Positions 7,414-15,448 of a DNA stretch of 64,000 nucleotides are shown piece by piece. The stretch comes from Arthrobacter sp. Soc17.1.1.1 (lineage in GTDB: Bacteria; Actinomycetota; Actinomycetes; Actinomycetales; Micrococcaceae). The stretch is from assembly GCF_036867195.1 (NCBI RefSeq), contig NZ_JBAJII010000002.1:1-64000 (forward strand), read 5' to 3'. The notes beneath the pieces are model-generated. The model did no database searches and was not told the origin of the DNA. It was given only the letters and a program-made list of their open reading frames with translations. Each line of letters starts with the position of its first letter. Within the stretch, counting starts at the first letter, position 1. The translations under genes were made by a program, and so were the position numbers.

Positions 7414-8292
7414 TCATCGCTGGAAGCCAAGGGGCTGGAAGGTCGCTCCGTTGTCACTGGAGACTTCGATTCCTTCGGCGGTCGCGACCCAGATGCGGTG
7501 TGTTTCGTCGTTGGTGTGCGCTGCGGCGATGGCCGCCGGTTCTCCTTCGACAGCACCGCGCTGTTCCCAGGTAAGGCCGGCATCTGAGCTGGCGTGAACT
7601 GTCCCGTCGGGGGTGACACCGATGGCAGTGTCGCCGGCGAAGGTCGTAAAAATCAGCAGGGGTGTGTCCGGCACGGTTTTCCAGGTCGCTCCGCTGTCCT
7701 CGGACCGGTAGAGGCCTTCTTCGGTGGTAGCGAGCACGGTCCCGCTGCTGGCTCCGGCCAGGTTGTAGGCGGGGACATTGTCTGCTGCGACGGTCCAGTG
7801 ATGACCGTCTGGGCTGGTGATGATCCTGCCTTCATGGCCGATCAATCCGTCACTGGTCGCAGCGAGGGCGTGGAAGTCTGTTTCGCCTTGGCGGGACACG
7901 GGCTCCCAGGTGCGGCCGTCGTCGGTGCTCGTGATCAGACCGACGGGGTCGGGGAGGTCAGTGCCAGGTCCTGGATGTCCTGAGGCGTAAAGGGTTCCAT
8001 CGCTGGTGGTGGTGAAGCCCATGAGGTCGATCGTGGGGCCGACCTGCTGGGCGGGGGACTGGGTGACGTCGAAGAGGCCGTCGTGTGTGGCTAGCAGGAT
8101 GCGGTTGGTACCGGGATCCACGCTCATGCCGTGGATATGCCCGGACGGGTAGTCCGCCGCTGACGCGGACTCCGCTGGTGTACCCGCTGGTGTGTCCTGG
8201 GAGGTCGAGGCGGGGGTGGTGCAGGCGCTGAGCAGCACGGCGAGGGCGGTGATCGAGCCAAGGCGTGCGATGCGGTACAGAGACGAAGACAA
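7414..8292 (-). CDS. F510_1955-like BNR-repeat lipoprotein
   Basis: 292 aa. A signal peptide ends in the lipobox LLSAC (C24), followed by a Thr/Ala-rich linker and a beta-propeller with BNR/Asp-box-like units (STDDGRTW, SEDSGATW, SSDAGLTW, SSDNGATF). This matches the F510_1955 glycosylhydrolase-like family, usually found with copper or metal resistance genes. No sialidase Arg triad was identified, so enzymatic activity is unproven. The TTG at 8292 is chosen because AAGGA lies 7 nt upstream; the open frame to 8442 gives no signal peptide. It is last in the minus-strand copper cluster and may bind or sense metal at the cell surface. Confidence 0.8.
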   Translation of the reverse strand: MSSSLYRIARLGSITALAVLLSACTTPASTSQDTPAGTPAESASAADYPSGHIHGMSVDPGTNRILLATHDGLFDVTQSPAQQVGPTIDLMGFTTTSDGTLYASGHPGPGTDLPDPVGLITSTDDGRTWEPVSRQGETDFHALAATSDGLIGHEGRIITSPDGHHWTVAADNVPAYNLAGASSGTVLATTEEGLYRSEDSGATWKTVPDTPLLIFTTFAGDTAIGVTPDGTVHASSDAGLTWEQRGAVEGEPAAIAAAHTNDETHRIWVATAEGIEVSSDNGATFQPLGFQR

Positions 8293-8296
8293 CAGG

Positions 8297-8343
8297 CAGT
8301 CCTTACAGGAAGCGTCGAAAAGACAGTCGATACAGGAACGGTC
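8297..8343 (-). repeat. Two 20-bp direct repeats overlapping a ribosome binding site
   Basis: CAGTCCTTACAGGAAGCGTC (8297-8316) and CAGTCGATACAGGAACGGTC (8324-8343) match at 16 of 20 positions and start 27 bp apart. The first covers the ribosome binding site of the F510-like lipoprotein gene. They could be a regulator-binding pair or a local duplication. Confidence 0.5.
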
Positions 8344-8389
8344 GCAGTAGCTGACCGGTGAACCGAGGAATCGGGGGAGTGGTCGAAAC

Positions 8390-8429
8390 GGTGCCGGTGT
8401 GGAGGGAACGGGGCCCCCACACCGGCACC
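8390..8429 (-). terminator. Strong hairpin between the DUF305 and F510-like genes
   Basis: A perfect 13-bp stem, GGTGCCGGTGTGG (8390-8402) with CCACACCGGCACC (8417-8429), has a 14-nt loop. A second smaller hairpin (CCGGTCC/GGACCGG, 8458-8476) lies next to it. Neither has a T-tract. It probably terminates or attenuates transcription coming from the DUF305 gene. Confidence 0.5.
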
Positions 8430-8513
8430 TGTCAGAGGGCAATCACATCCCTCGGACCCGGTCCTTGAGGGACCGGATCAAAGGGTGGATTGCGTGGTGT
8501 TGCTGGCCTGCGG

Positions 8514-9194
8514 TCAGAGGCCCGCGAGCAGCTCGTTCATCTCGTCGATTTCGGACTGCTGGGTGGCGACGATGGTTTCGGCCAGCTCGATCGCTTCGGG
8601 GTTCTCACCGTTGTCGATCTCGGTCTGAGCCATGCCGATCGCGCCCTCGTGGTGGGCTGTCATCGACTCCAGGAACATGCGGGACGCCTCAGTGCCTTCG
8701 GCAGATTCGAGGTCGGACATCTGCTCCTCGCTCATCATCCCCTCCATGGAATCGGAGTCAGATCCCATGTCGCCCATGGAGTGGCTTTCCATACCGCCTT
8801 CGGGCTGCATGGGCTCACCCCAGGCTTCCAGCCAACCGGTCATGGTCTCGATCTCGGGGCCCTGGGCGTCCTTGATCTTCGTCGCGAGGTCCGTAATTTC
8901 GGGGCTGATGCCGTCCTTGGCGAGCATCATGTCGCTCATCTCCACGGCCTGCTCGTGGTGGGGAATCATCATCTGCGCGAACATGACATCCGCGTCGTTG
9001 TGCTCCTCAGACACGGCATCAGCACTGGTGCTTGCAGACGCGTCGGCGGACGGGGACGTTTCAGCAGCGGCGCTCGAGGCAGGAGCAGCAGCCTCTGAGC
9101 TGGTGACACTAGTGGTGCCGGAGTCGGTGCCGCAGGCGGAGAGGGCGAAGGCTATCGCGAGGCTCAGGGCGGCAAGGGAAAGGTAACGCTTCAT
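8514..9194 (-). CDS. DUF305 lipoprotein (copper-associated)
   Basis: 226 aa. The signal peptide ends at LSAC (C21), followed by an Ala/Ser-rich linker and a DUF305 domain with two His-His motifs, MMIPHHEQAVEM and MTAHHEGAIGMA, which in this ferritin-like family are probable metal ligands. A Met/Gly/His-rich insert (GGMESHSMGDMGSDSDSMEGMM) lies between them and suits Cu(I) binding. The ATG at 9194 gives the signal peptide; an upstream ATG at 9212 is in frame. The neighbours are copper genes on the same strand, which supports extracellular copper buffering. Confidence 0.88.
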   Translation of the reverse strand: MKRYLSLAALSLAIAFALSACGTDSGTTSVTSSEAAAPASSAAAETSPSADASASTSADAVSEEHNDADVMFAQMMIPHHEQAVEMSDMMLAKDGISPEITDLATKIKDAQGPEIETMTGWLEAWGEPMQPEGGMESHSMGDMGSDSDSMEGMMSEEQMSDLESAEGTEASRMFLESMTAHHEGAIGMAQTEIDNGENPEAIELAETIVATQQSEIDEMNELLAGL

Positions 9195-9379
9195 GATGGT
9201 CAGATCCTTCAAAGCTCGAAAAAGTGGTGTGCTGTCAGTCGCTCACCCCTGCCCGAACAGGGCCAAGGGGTAAGGCAGCGCCGGCTACGCCGTCAATCAA
9301 CGTCGAGACGTCGAGGGCACGCGGGCATACGAGAGAGCTGGCCCTGCCACCGGTCATGCCGGAGTGCAGGCCGCGGATT

Positions 9380-9982
9380 CTACGTGCGACTGATGCAGAG
9401 TTGAGTCAGTGAAGGTGTGGGAGCTGGTCGGGATGCCCAGTACGCCACGGGTGGTCCGCGCCGGAACAGCGAGGACGTAAGGGCCCGTCCGGTCGGAGTG
9501 AGGAGCCAGGCGATACCGACCAGGACCATGGCCAGCACACACATACCCAATGCCATCTCGTTCGCGCAGCCCTCACCGCACCCTGCAAGCACTCCCTGAT
9601 CGCTGTGATCACCGGCCAGCTGGGTCAGTGCGGGCAGCAACTGCGTCGCGGAATCAGCGTGGGTGTGGCTGGACGACACTGCTGAGGGCACTGTTGCGGA
9701 GGCAGGATGGATGTCGGTGGAGCTCACCGTCGTGTTGTTCAACGTCGGGGTGCCACCGCTGTGGTGAGTTGTGGCCCCATGTCCTCCCATCCATACGTGC
9801 ATGGCGAGGATCCCGATGAGCACAGCGGCCAGACCGACGAATGAGAGCAGAGCAGAAAACAGGGAGGTCGGGGGTGTGCGGAGCAGTGCAAAAGGACGCG
9901 TTCCGGCGCTGATTCCCGTTCTCACTGCTTCCACCGTCCTTCCGCTTCCCTTGTTGCCATTGCTGTCGTTGCTGCGCCTCAT
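9380..9982 (-). CDS. DUF6153-like membrane protein in the copper cluster
   Basis: 200 aa. One N-terminal TM helix (FSALLSFVGLAAVLIGILAMHVWM) is followed by a His/Thr-rich external loop (GGHGATTHHSGG, SSSHTHADSA), then C-G-E-G-C before a second TM helix (ALGMCVLAMVLVGIAWLL) and a tail ending in LCISRT. This layout matches actinobacterial DUF6153 proteins, often near copper genes. The ATG at 9982 is chosen over the far 5' end of the frame because the extra 54 residues have no protein-like character. A metal-related envelope role is inferred from context. The C-terminal ISRT is shared with the protein at 14440. Confidence 0.7.
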   Translation of the reverse strand: MRRSNDSNGNKGSGRTVEAVRTGISAGTRPFALLRTPPTSLFSALLSFVGLAAVLIGILAMHVWMGGHGATTHHSGGTPTLNNTTVSSTDIHPASATVPSAVSSSHTHADSATQLLPALTQLAGDHSDQGVLAGCGEGCANEMALGMCVLAMVLVGIAWLLTPTGRALTSSLFRRGPPVAYWASRPAPTPSLTQLCISRT

Positions 9983-10158
9983 GCGGCTTCCCGACGTTTC
10001 CGGCGATGTCGGGATGACCACTCGTCGCCAGTAGGTTCTGCCCTCGTGTCTTGGCATCCAGCGTAACCAGGTGCCGCTGCGAGCACCGAACCTGATCAAG
10101 GAACAGATCGTCGAGCAGGTTCGGTGCTCCGGTAAAACACCCACAGGCGGCGGTGATT

Positions 10159-12369
10159 TCAGTGGGTGCTGATCCGTTCCGGGTCGAGGTCGATCCGGCG
10201 AAGCAGTTGCGCGTTCAAAGCGACGACGATCGTGGAGACACTCATGAGGACCGCGCCGGCGGCGGGGGAGAGCAGGATGCCGGCGAACGCCAGGACGCCT
10301 GCGGCCAGGGGGACGGCCAGCACGTTGTACCCGGTGGCCCAGATCAGGTTCTGAATCATCTTGCGGTAACTCGCCCTGGACAGGTCGATCAGCGCCAGCA
10401 CAGCCCTGGGGTCGTTCCCGGCGAGGACGACGCCGGCGGATTCCATCGCCACGTCCGTTCCCGCGCCGATCGCGATGCCGACCTCGGCCCGGGCGAGGGC
10501 TGGGGCGTCGTTCACGCCGTCGCCGACCATCGCGACCTTCAATCCGCGGGATTGCAGTTCGGTGACCTTGGAGTCCTTGTCCTGCGGCAGGACGTCGGCG
10601 AACACTTCGTCGATGCCCAGTTCCGCGCCGACGGTATCAGCGACCTGGCGTGCGTCCCCGGTGATCATCGCGACCTTCACCCCACGGGCCTGCAGGGCCT
10701 TCACCGCGGCCCGGGATTCTTCCCGCACCTTGTCCTCGAGCCGGACTGCACCGATCACGGCACCGTCGCGGATGACGTGCAGCACGGACGCGCCACGGCC
10801 CACCCATTCCTGCACCGTTCCATCAATGTCTGCAGGGGTAGTGAGTCCCAGTTCCTTGAGCATGTTCGGTCCGCCCACGGCGACATCATGGCCGTGGACG
10901 GTGGCGCGGACACCGCGCCCGGTCATGGACGCGAAACCCGTACCCGTGTAACCAAGGTCTGCAGCATCCGGGTTGGATCGTGCGGCGGTGACGATGGCCC
11001 GGGCGACCGGGTGCTCGCTGTCGGCCTCCGCGGCCCCCGCCAGGGCCAGGAGCTCGGCCTCTGCGACGCCGGTGATGGTGGTGGTCGCGGTGACGGCGTG
11101 CTGGCCCTCGGTGAGGGTCCCGGTCTTATCGAACAGGACAACGTCGATGGTGCGCATGCGTTCCAGGGCGATGCGGTTCTTGATCAGCACCCCGGCCTTC
11201 GCGGCACGCTCGGTGGAGATCGCGATCACCAGGGGGATCGCCAAGCCGAGCGCGTGCGGGCAGGCGATGACCAGCACCGTGACCGTCCGGACCACCGCGT
11301 CATCCGGGCTGCCCAGGAGCATCCACGCGATGAAGGTCAGGATCCCGGCGCCGAGGGCGAAGTAGAACAGCAGGGCAGCGGCCCGGTCCGCGAGAGCTTG
11401 CGCCCTCGAGGAGGAGGCCTGCGCCTCGGCGACCAGCCGCTGGATCCCGGCCAGGGTCGTCTCCGACCCGACGGCGTTCACCCGCACGCGGACCGCGTTA
11501 TCGACCGCTACCGTGCCGGCGACGACGGTCTCCCCGATCGTGCGGGAAACGGTTCGGGACTCGCCGGTGATCATCGACTCGTCGAACTCGGCCATCCCGT
11601 CGATGATTTGCCCGTCGGCGGGAACCCGAGCGCCGGAGCGCACGAGTACGACATCGCCAACCACCAAGGCGCTGACGGGCACGGTTTCGACACCGGAGGC
11701 GGTGACCTTGTCGGCCTCGTCGGGCAGCAGGGCTGCCAGGGCGTCCAGGGCCCCGGCGGCGGAACCGAGGGCCCGCATCTCCATCCAGTGGCCCAGGAGC
11801 ATGATGACGACTAGGAGGGCGAGCTCCCACCAGAAGTCCAGGTCGAACCCGCCGATGCCGAGGGTCGTGATCCAGGAGGCGATGAACGCGACGCTGATGG
11901 CCATCGCGATCAGCAGCATCATGCCGGGCTGCCGGGACTTCAGCTCCGTCAGCCCTCCCTTCAGGAACGGGGCGCCACCGTAGACGAAAATGACCGTGCC
12001 GAGGATCGGGGCGATCAGGGTGGAGCCCGGGAACTCCGGCGGTATGTACCCGAGGAGCATGGTGAACATGTGGCTGAAGGCGACCACGGGAACCGCGAGG
12101 ATCAGGTTGATCCAGAAGCGGTTCTTGAACATCGCGGTCGAGTGCCCGGCATGCTCCCCGTGGGAATGGACCTGATGATCCTCATCCATGCCATGACCCG
12201 CCCCGTGACCCTTGTGGCCCGCGTGATGGCTGGAGTCAGGATGTTGATCGGGATGTTCCTGAGTGGAGATCGCCGAGTGGGCGTGCTGGTCGGGCATGGC
12301 CTGGCCGTGCGTTGATTCCTGTTCGGCCGCGTGATGATGCTGGTTGTTGATGTTCTGGTTCTTGCTCAT
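10159..12369 (-). CDS. copB: CopB-type copper-translocating P-type ATPase
   Basis: 736-aa P1B-type ATPase that exports copper from the cytosol. Seen in order: a His-rich N-terminus (residues 1-76) replacing Cys-type metal-binding domains, the actuator motif TGES (268-271), the intramembrane metal motif C370-P-H (the CPH signature of CopB/P1B-3 pumps, often favouring Cu(II) or Cu/Ag), the phosphorylation site D414-K-T-G-T, the HP motif at 453-454 and GDGVND (616-621). A ribosome binding site (AAGGAAGAG) precedes the ATG. It lies 56 bp downstream of copZ, and the CsoR-type operator upstream of copZ should control both. The family is unmistakable; the Cu(I) versus Cu(II) preference is inferred. 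Confidence 0.95.
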   Translation of the reverse strand: MSKNQNINNQHHHAAEQESTHGQAMPDQHAHSAISTQEHPDQHPDSSHHAGHKGHGAGHGMDEDHQVHSHGEHAGHSTAMFKNRFWINLILAVPVVAFSHMFTMLLGYIPPEFPGSTLIAPILGTVIFVYGGAPFLKGGLTELKSRQPGMMLLIAMAISVAFIASWITTLGIGGFDLDFWWELALLVVIMLLGHWMEMRALGSAAGALDALAALLPDEADKVTASGVETVPVSALVVGDVVLVRSGARVPADGQIIDGMAEFDESMITGESRTVSRTIGETVVAGTVAVDNAVRVRVNAVGSETTLAGIQRLVAEAQASSSRAQALADRAAALLFYFALGAGILTFIAWMLLGSPDDAVVRTVTVLVIACPHALGLAIPLVIAISTERAAKAGVLIKNRIALERMRTIDVVLFDKTGTLTEGQHAVTATTTITGVAEAELLALAGAAEADSEHPVARAIVTAARSNPDAADLGYTGTGFASMTGRGVRATVHGHDVAVGGPNMLKELGLTTPADIDGTVQEWVGRGASVLHVIRDGAVIGAVRLEDKVREESRAAVKALQARGVKVAMITGDARQVADTVGAELGIDEVFADVLPQDKDSKVTELQSRGLKVAMVGDGVNDAPALARAEVGIAIGAGTDVAMESAGVVLAGNDPRAVLALIDLSRASYRKMIQNLIWATGYNVLAVPLAAGVLAFAGILLSPAAGAVLMSVSTIVVALNAQLLRRIDLDPERISTH

Positions 12370-12425
12370 GATGACTCTTCCTTTGGCCCCCCTTGAAGGG
12401 GGGACCCGTGCCTCTGCCGGTCGGC

Positions 12426-12785
12426 TTAGGCGGTCGTGAGCTGGTAGCCGGCCTTCTCGACGGCGTCCTGAACGGACGACGCCTCAAGGGGCTGGTTGCT
12501 GGTGACACTGACGGTCGATACGCCGCCAGGAACGAGAGCAATCTGGACATTCTCCACGCCGTTCAAGGCGCCGATGGCGCTGCTGACACGGCCGGCGCAG
12601 GAACCACAGGTCAGGCCGGTCACCGCGTAGTCGGCAGACACGGTGCCTTCGGTTGCCGGTTGCGCTGCAGTGACCTGCTGGGGTGCGCAGCACCCACACG
12701 ACCCTCCTGCAGGGGAGTTCACATCGGAGTTTTGGGTTCCGCTGATGTCGGTGAGGTTCATCGGGGTCCTGACAGTGTCAGTCAT
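12426..12785 (-). CDS. copZ: CopZ-like copper chaperone (HMA domain)
   Basis: 119 aa. The C-terminal heavy-metal-associated domain has the Cu(I)-binding motif G-L-T-C60-G-S-C63-A. It is preceded by an unusual N-terminal extension with a second cysteine cluster, GGSC30-G-C32-C33-A, that may add metal capacity. It carries Cu(I) to the adjacent ATPase. The ATG follows AGGAG with about 7-nt spacing. It is the first gene after the CsoR-type promoter at 12940-12969, with a leader of roughly 150 nt. Confidence 0.9.
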   Translation of the reverse strand: MTDTVRTPMNLTDISGTQNSDVNSPAGGSCGCCAPQQVTAAQPATEGTVSADYAVTGLTCGSCAGRVSSAIGALNGVENVQIALVPGGVSTVSVTSNQPLEASSVQDAVEKAGYQLTTA

Positions 12786-12939
12786 GGTGATCTCCTGCAA
12801 TTGGTGAACAGCGAAGTGTTGAGGTAGCCGCAGCGAGGAACGGGGGAACCTTCGGTGAGGCCCCGGTTCCATCGAGCGGTGCAGTTGACCTGTACGGCGT
12901 ACGTCCCGGGGAGGGGAGACAACCTTCTGAGGTGCTATT

Positions 12940-12969
12940 GAACTTATACCCCCGGGGGGTATTGGTCAA
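12940..12969 (-). promoter_or_regulatory. CsoR-type operator inside the copZ-copB promoter
   Basis: The palindrome ATACCCCCGGGGGGTAT (12946-12962) has the G-tract/C-tract form of copper-sensing CsoR operators. On the minus strand it sits between TTGACC (-35, 12969-12964) and TATAAG(TT) (-10, near 12948-12943), so binding would block RNA polymerase. No csoR gene is visible in the window; the regulator may be elsewhere on the plasmid or on the chromosome. Confidence 0.75.
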
Positions 12970-13233
12970 GGTGTAGTACTTCACACTCAAGGCGCCTGTC
13001 AGCGAGGGATTCTGGGCGCGTGGAAAGAAGGTTTCGCAGCACAGGAGGCGCTCTGGGAGCGCCCCTGCGGCTCCCCCGCCGTCATCGGTTGCCCCCAGCG
13101 GCGTCGGCGCGGCTCTGGCGGCCTCGGCCTACGGTCAGCTCGGCTTGGTCGAACAAGCGGAACCCGGCGGAACTGCCTTCGTAGTGGGCGGGGCACCCCC
13201 GCAGGGGCACCCCGACCATTGGCAGGAGGCCAT

Positions 13234-13827
13234 TCACTCCGATGCGTATCGGTCCAGGATCGACTGCATCTGGGCGATTTCTTCCTGCTGTGTTTCCACG
13301 ATCGCCTCACACAACTCCGTGATTTCCGGGTCCGTGATGTTGGATTCCTGGCACACCAGGATCGCGCGGGAGTGGTGCGGGATCATCGACTTCAGGAACT
13401 GTTCGTTCCCGACGAAGGTTTCTGTCCGCCCGAGGGCGAACACCCCGACGAAGAGCACAGCGAATCCGACCAGCATGGCGATGTTTGCTTTGGTGTTCTT
13501 GAACATTGACCACATGCCCACGACCATAACGATCGCCATCGCCCCCACCATGAGCAACGCCATCCAGAAGTTACTCAGGTTGAAGTAGAAGTGATCGATT
13601 GACCGGACCATGGACATCGACAGCGTCCACATCAGCCCGAGACTGACTAACAAGATGATCCCGAACTTCACATACATCCGGGCAGACCCGTGACCGGTGT
13701 GGTCCTTTTCTCCACTGGCAGCTTCGCCCCTACCGGTGGGTCGTTCCTGGTGATGGGGTTCGGTGTGCTTCTGCTTGCGTCCGGAGGCTCCTGCGCGGTG
13801 GCCGGACGTGTTCTCTGCTGAGTTCAC
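13234..13827 (-). CDS. Membrane-bound DUF305 protein
   Basis: 197 aa. A His-rich basic N-terminus (about 50 residues) is followed by three TM helices with many Met residues (LGLMWTLSMSMVRS, MALLMVGAMAIVMVVGMWSMF, IAMLVGFAVLFVGVFAL) and a C-terminal DUF305 half-domain with SMIPHHSRAILVC and ETQQEEIAQM. GAGGAG precedes the GTG by 6 nt. The Met-rich helices and HH motif suggest copper handling at the membrane. The gene upstream on the same strand encodes the Csp-like Cys-rich protein. It resembles the membrane-DUF305 proteins commonly seen in actinobacterial copper islands. Confidence 0.82.
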   Translation of the reverse strand: MNSAENTSGHRAGASGRKQKHTEPHHQERPTGRGEAASGEKDHTGHGSARMYVKFGIILLVSLGLMWTLSMSMVRSIDHFYFNLSNFWMALLMVGAMAIVMVVGMWSMFKNTKANIAMLVGFAVLFVGVFALGRTETFVGNEQFLKSMIPHHSRAILVCQESNITDPEITELCEAIVETQQEEIAQMQSILDRYASE

Positions 13828-13861
13828 GAAGTGCTCCTCGAAGTCGCGGGGGAAGGATGGG

Positions 13862-14272
13862 TTAGCCCAGTGTGGCCAGCAGCTCGTCGCAGGCCTTTTC
13901 GCAGCGGCGGCATGCTTCGGCGCAGACCCGGCAGTGATCGTGCATTTCGGCGTGCCGTTCACACTCATCACCGCAGGCCTTGCACGCTGTACGGCAGGCC
14001 TCCAGGACTGCGCGGGTGAGGTTCGCGTCGTACCCGGTGTGGCGGGACAGGGCCTTGCCGGTGGTCGCGCAAATATCAGCACAGTCCAGGTTGGTGCGGA
14101 TGCACGTTGTCAGCTCCGCGACCATGTCCTCGCTCAGGCAGGCATCAGCACAGGCAGTGCACGTCTGCGCGCATTCAAAGCAGGCCTCGATACACTCCGC
14201 CAGTTTGTCCTTATCCACTCCGCCCAGGTCCTTGGGGTAGGTGTCGAGCATCGACTTCACATGGTGTGTCAT
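13862..14272 (-). CDS. Csp-like four-helix-bundle copper storage protein (DUF326)
   Basis: 136 aa with 18 cysteines arranged in C-x2-C and C-x3-C steps along predicted helices (ECIEACFECAQTCTACADAC, ACRTACKACGDEC, CRVCAEACRRCEKAC). This is the pattern of Csp/DUF326 proteins, whose four-helix bundle core is lined with Cys that binds many Cu(I) ions. No signal peptide is seen, so it should be cytosolic. AGGAG lies 7 nt before the ATG; the longer open frame is not used. It fits next to the CopZ and CopB genes as an internal copper sink. Confidence 0.9.
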   Translation of the reverse strand: MTHHVKSMLDTYPKDLGGVDKDKLAECIEACFECAQTCTACADACLSEDMVAELTTCIRTNLDCADICATTGKALSRHTGYDANLTRAVLEACRTACKACGDECERHAEMHDHCRVCAEACRRCEKACDELLATLG

Positions 14273-14439
14273 TTGGTTCTCCTGATTCAGGGTGCGACTG
14301 ATCCACGTCAGCCGCTGGTTGGATCGCTTATCACTGGCATGCCCGGGCACGTTCCGGAAGCCCGGATGCCGACCAAGTCGGCAGGAAGCAACGCGATGGC
14401 ACGCCCAGAAAAAGCCAGGGCGCACACCGAAGGAGAAAT

Positions 14440-14850
14440 TTATGTGCGACTAATCGAAAGGGCCGTCAGCGACGGCTTGAGGTGGTCGCGTTTTTCCAGC
14501 GCCGGATCGAACAACCAGGGAGGCAGACGGCCATCGTCAGTCCGTGTTGGTGCAGCTCCCGCAGGCAACGCATCCGTCTGCCCGTCAGGCAGGGCCCGCT
14601 GGGATGCGACTGTTGCTGGCGCGGTGCTGACCTGCTGATGACAGCACGCATGGACGGAGGATGACTCCTGCGCGCCGGAAGCAGGGGTCATGTCGTCAGA
14701 GTTGGTGGTGGTCTGGCCCGGGGAATCCATGCCGACCATCGCAGCCATCATCCCAGCAGAATCGCGATGTTCCATCTGAAGGCACAGTGCGGCAGCCGCC
14801 GACGTTGTGAACGACACCAGCAGCGAAAAACCCAGCAGTACCCGCACCAC
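14440..14850 (-). CDS. Secreted or membrane-anchored Met/His-containing protein
   Basis: 136 aa. A hydrophobic N-terminal segment (VLLGFSLLVSFTTSAAAAL, signal peptide or anchor) is followed by a Met-rich stretch (MMAAMVGMDSPG), an H-A-C-C-H-Q motif and a Pro-rich tail ending in LTALSISRT. The GTG start is uncertain: the GGAGG box lies about 25 nt upstream and no better start codon is in frame. Same strand as the Csp-like gene. It was not assigned to a family; residue content and position suggest extracellular copper binding. An inverted repeat GTTCAC/GTGAAC (14921-14943) lies in its promoter region. Confidence 0.6.
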   Translation of the reverse strand: MVRVLLGFSLLVSFTTSAAAALCLQMEHRDSAGMMAAMVGMDSPGQTTTNSDDMTPASGAQESSSVHACCHQQVSTAPATVASQRALPDGQTDALPAGAAPTRTDDGRLPPWLFDPALEKRDHLKPSLTALSISRT

Positions 14851-14984
14851 CAGTCGTAAGGTGGTGACCGTCCTACCTCCTGCTGGTCCTAAGATCGTGA
14901 CTCCTCCGCCCGGCTCAACGGTTCACAAACCACCATAGTGAACACTAAGCATGCTGACCAGCAACACTTCTTCGGGCTGCTGAC

Positions 14985-15306
14985 ACCCGCCGGTAGCCTG
15001 AAGACTCTGGGTTCCGGCCTCGCCCAGCAGGCGCCCAGGCTTACTGCACGGGCCTCGCTTCGCTCGGGCTGTAGAAGCCATCTTTCTGTTTTGCTGCTGT
15101 CCTGACGGATCGTACGTGTCCGCTCCGACCTGTCTAGCCCCTCCTTCGTCGGGGCCTGCGGTGCAGAAAATGTCCCTGCGGCGCTCCTTCGTCGCTGATT
15201 TCCTCCGAGAATTCCCCGCCCCTTGCCCTCACGGGCAGACAAGCCTCCGTCGGCCACAGCTCCGCAAGCTCCGCCAGCAGCCAAAACAACGGGGAAGAGG
15301 GGAAGC
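14985..15306 (+). ncRNA. Repeated non-coding element, copy 3 (upstream of parB-like gene)
   Basis: The most diverged of three copies. The blocks keep their order: CTCGCTTCGCTCGGGC hairpin, TTTTGCTGCTGTCCT then CGGAT and CCGCTCC (15088-15127), CTCCTTCGTCGGGG, CGGCGCTCCTTCGTCGCT then GATTTCCTC (15179-15206), and CTCCGTCGG, CCAGCAGCCAAAAC, GGGGAAGAGGGG. Lengths between blocks differ from copies 1 and 2. It lies about 140 nt upstream of the ParB-like gene in the same orientation. The open frame starting at 15116 crosses it without conservation. A structured RNA, a leader or a DNA-level site are all possible. Confidence 0.5.
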
Positions 15307-15448
15307 TGGCCGGTCATCAAAGCCGCCGGTCCGCGCCCGACCCCTTTGCCAGCCGCTTGACAGACATAGAAGCGTCGGGGAAGGGCCACCACAGTCCCGC
15401 TGGCACACCACAGGCCCGGACCCACACCTACCAAGAAGGAACACAACC

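Noticed and set aside
7414-8292. BNR-repeat lipoprotein as the sialidase feeding the nan operon
   Set aside because: It lies in the copper cluster 20 kb away, matches F510_1955-type proteins, and the sialidase Arg triad was not found.
10153-11814. 553-aa plus-strand ORF opposite copB
   Set aside because: It is the antisense shadow of a clear P-type ATPase, with Gly/Asp/His/Arg-biased composition and no domain.
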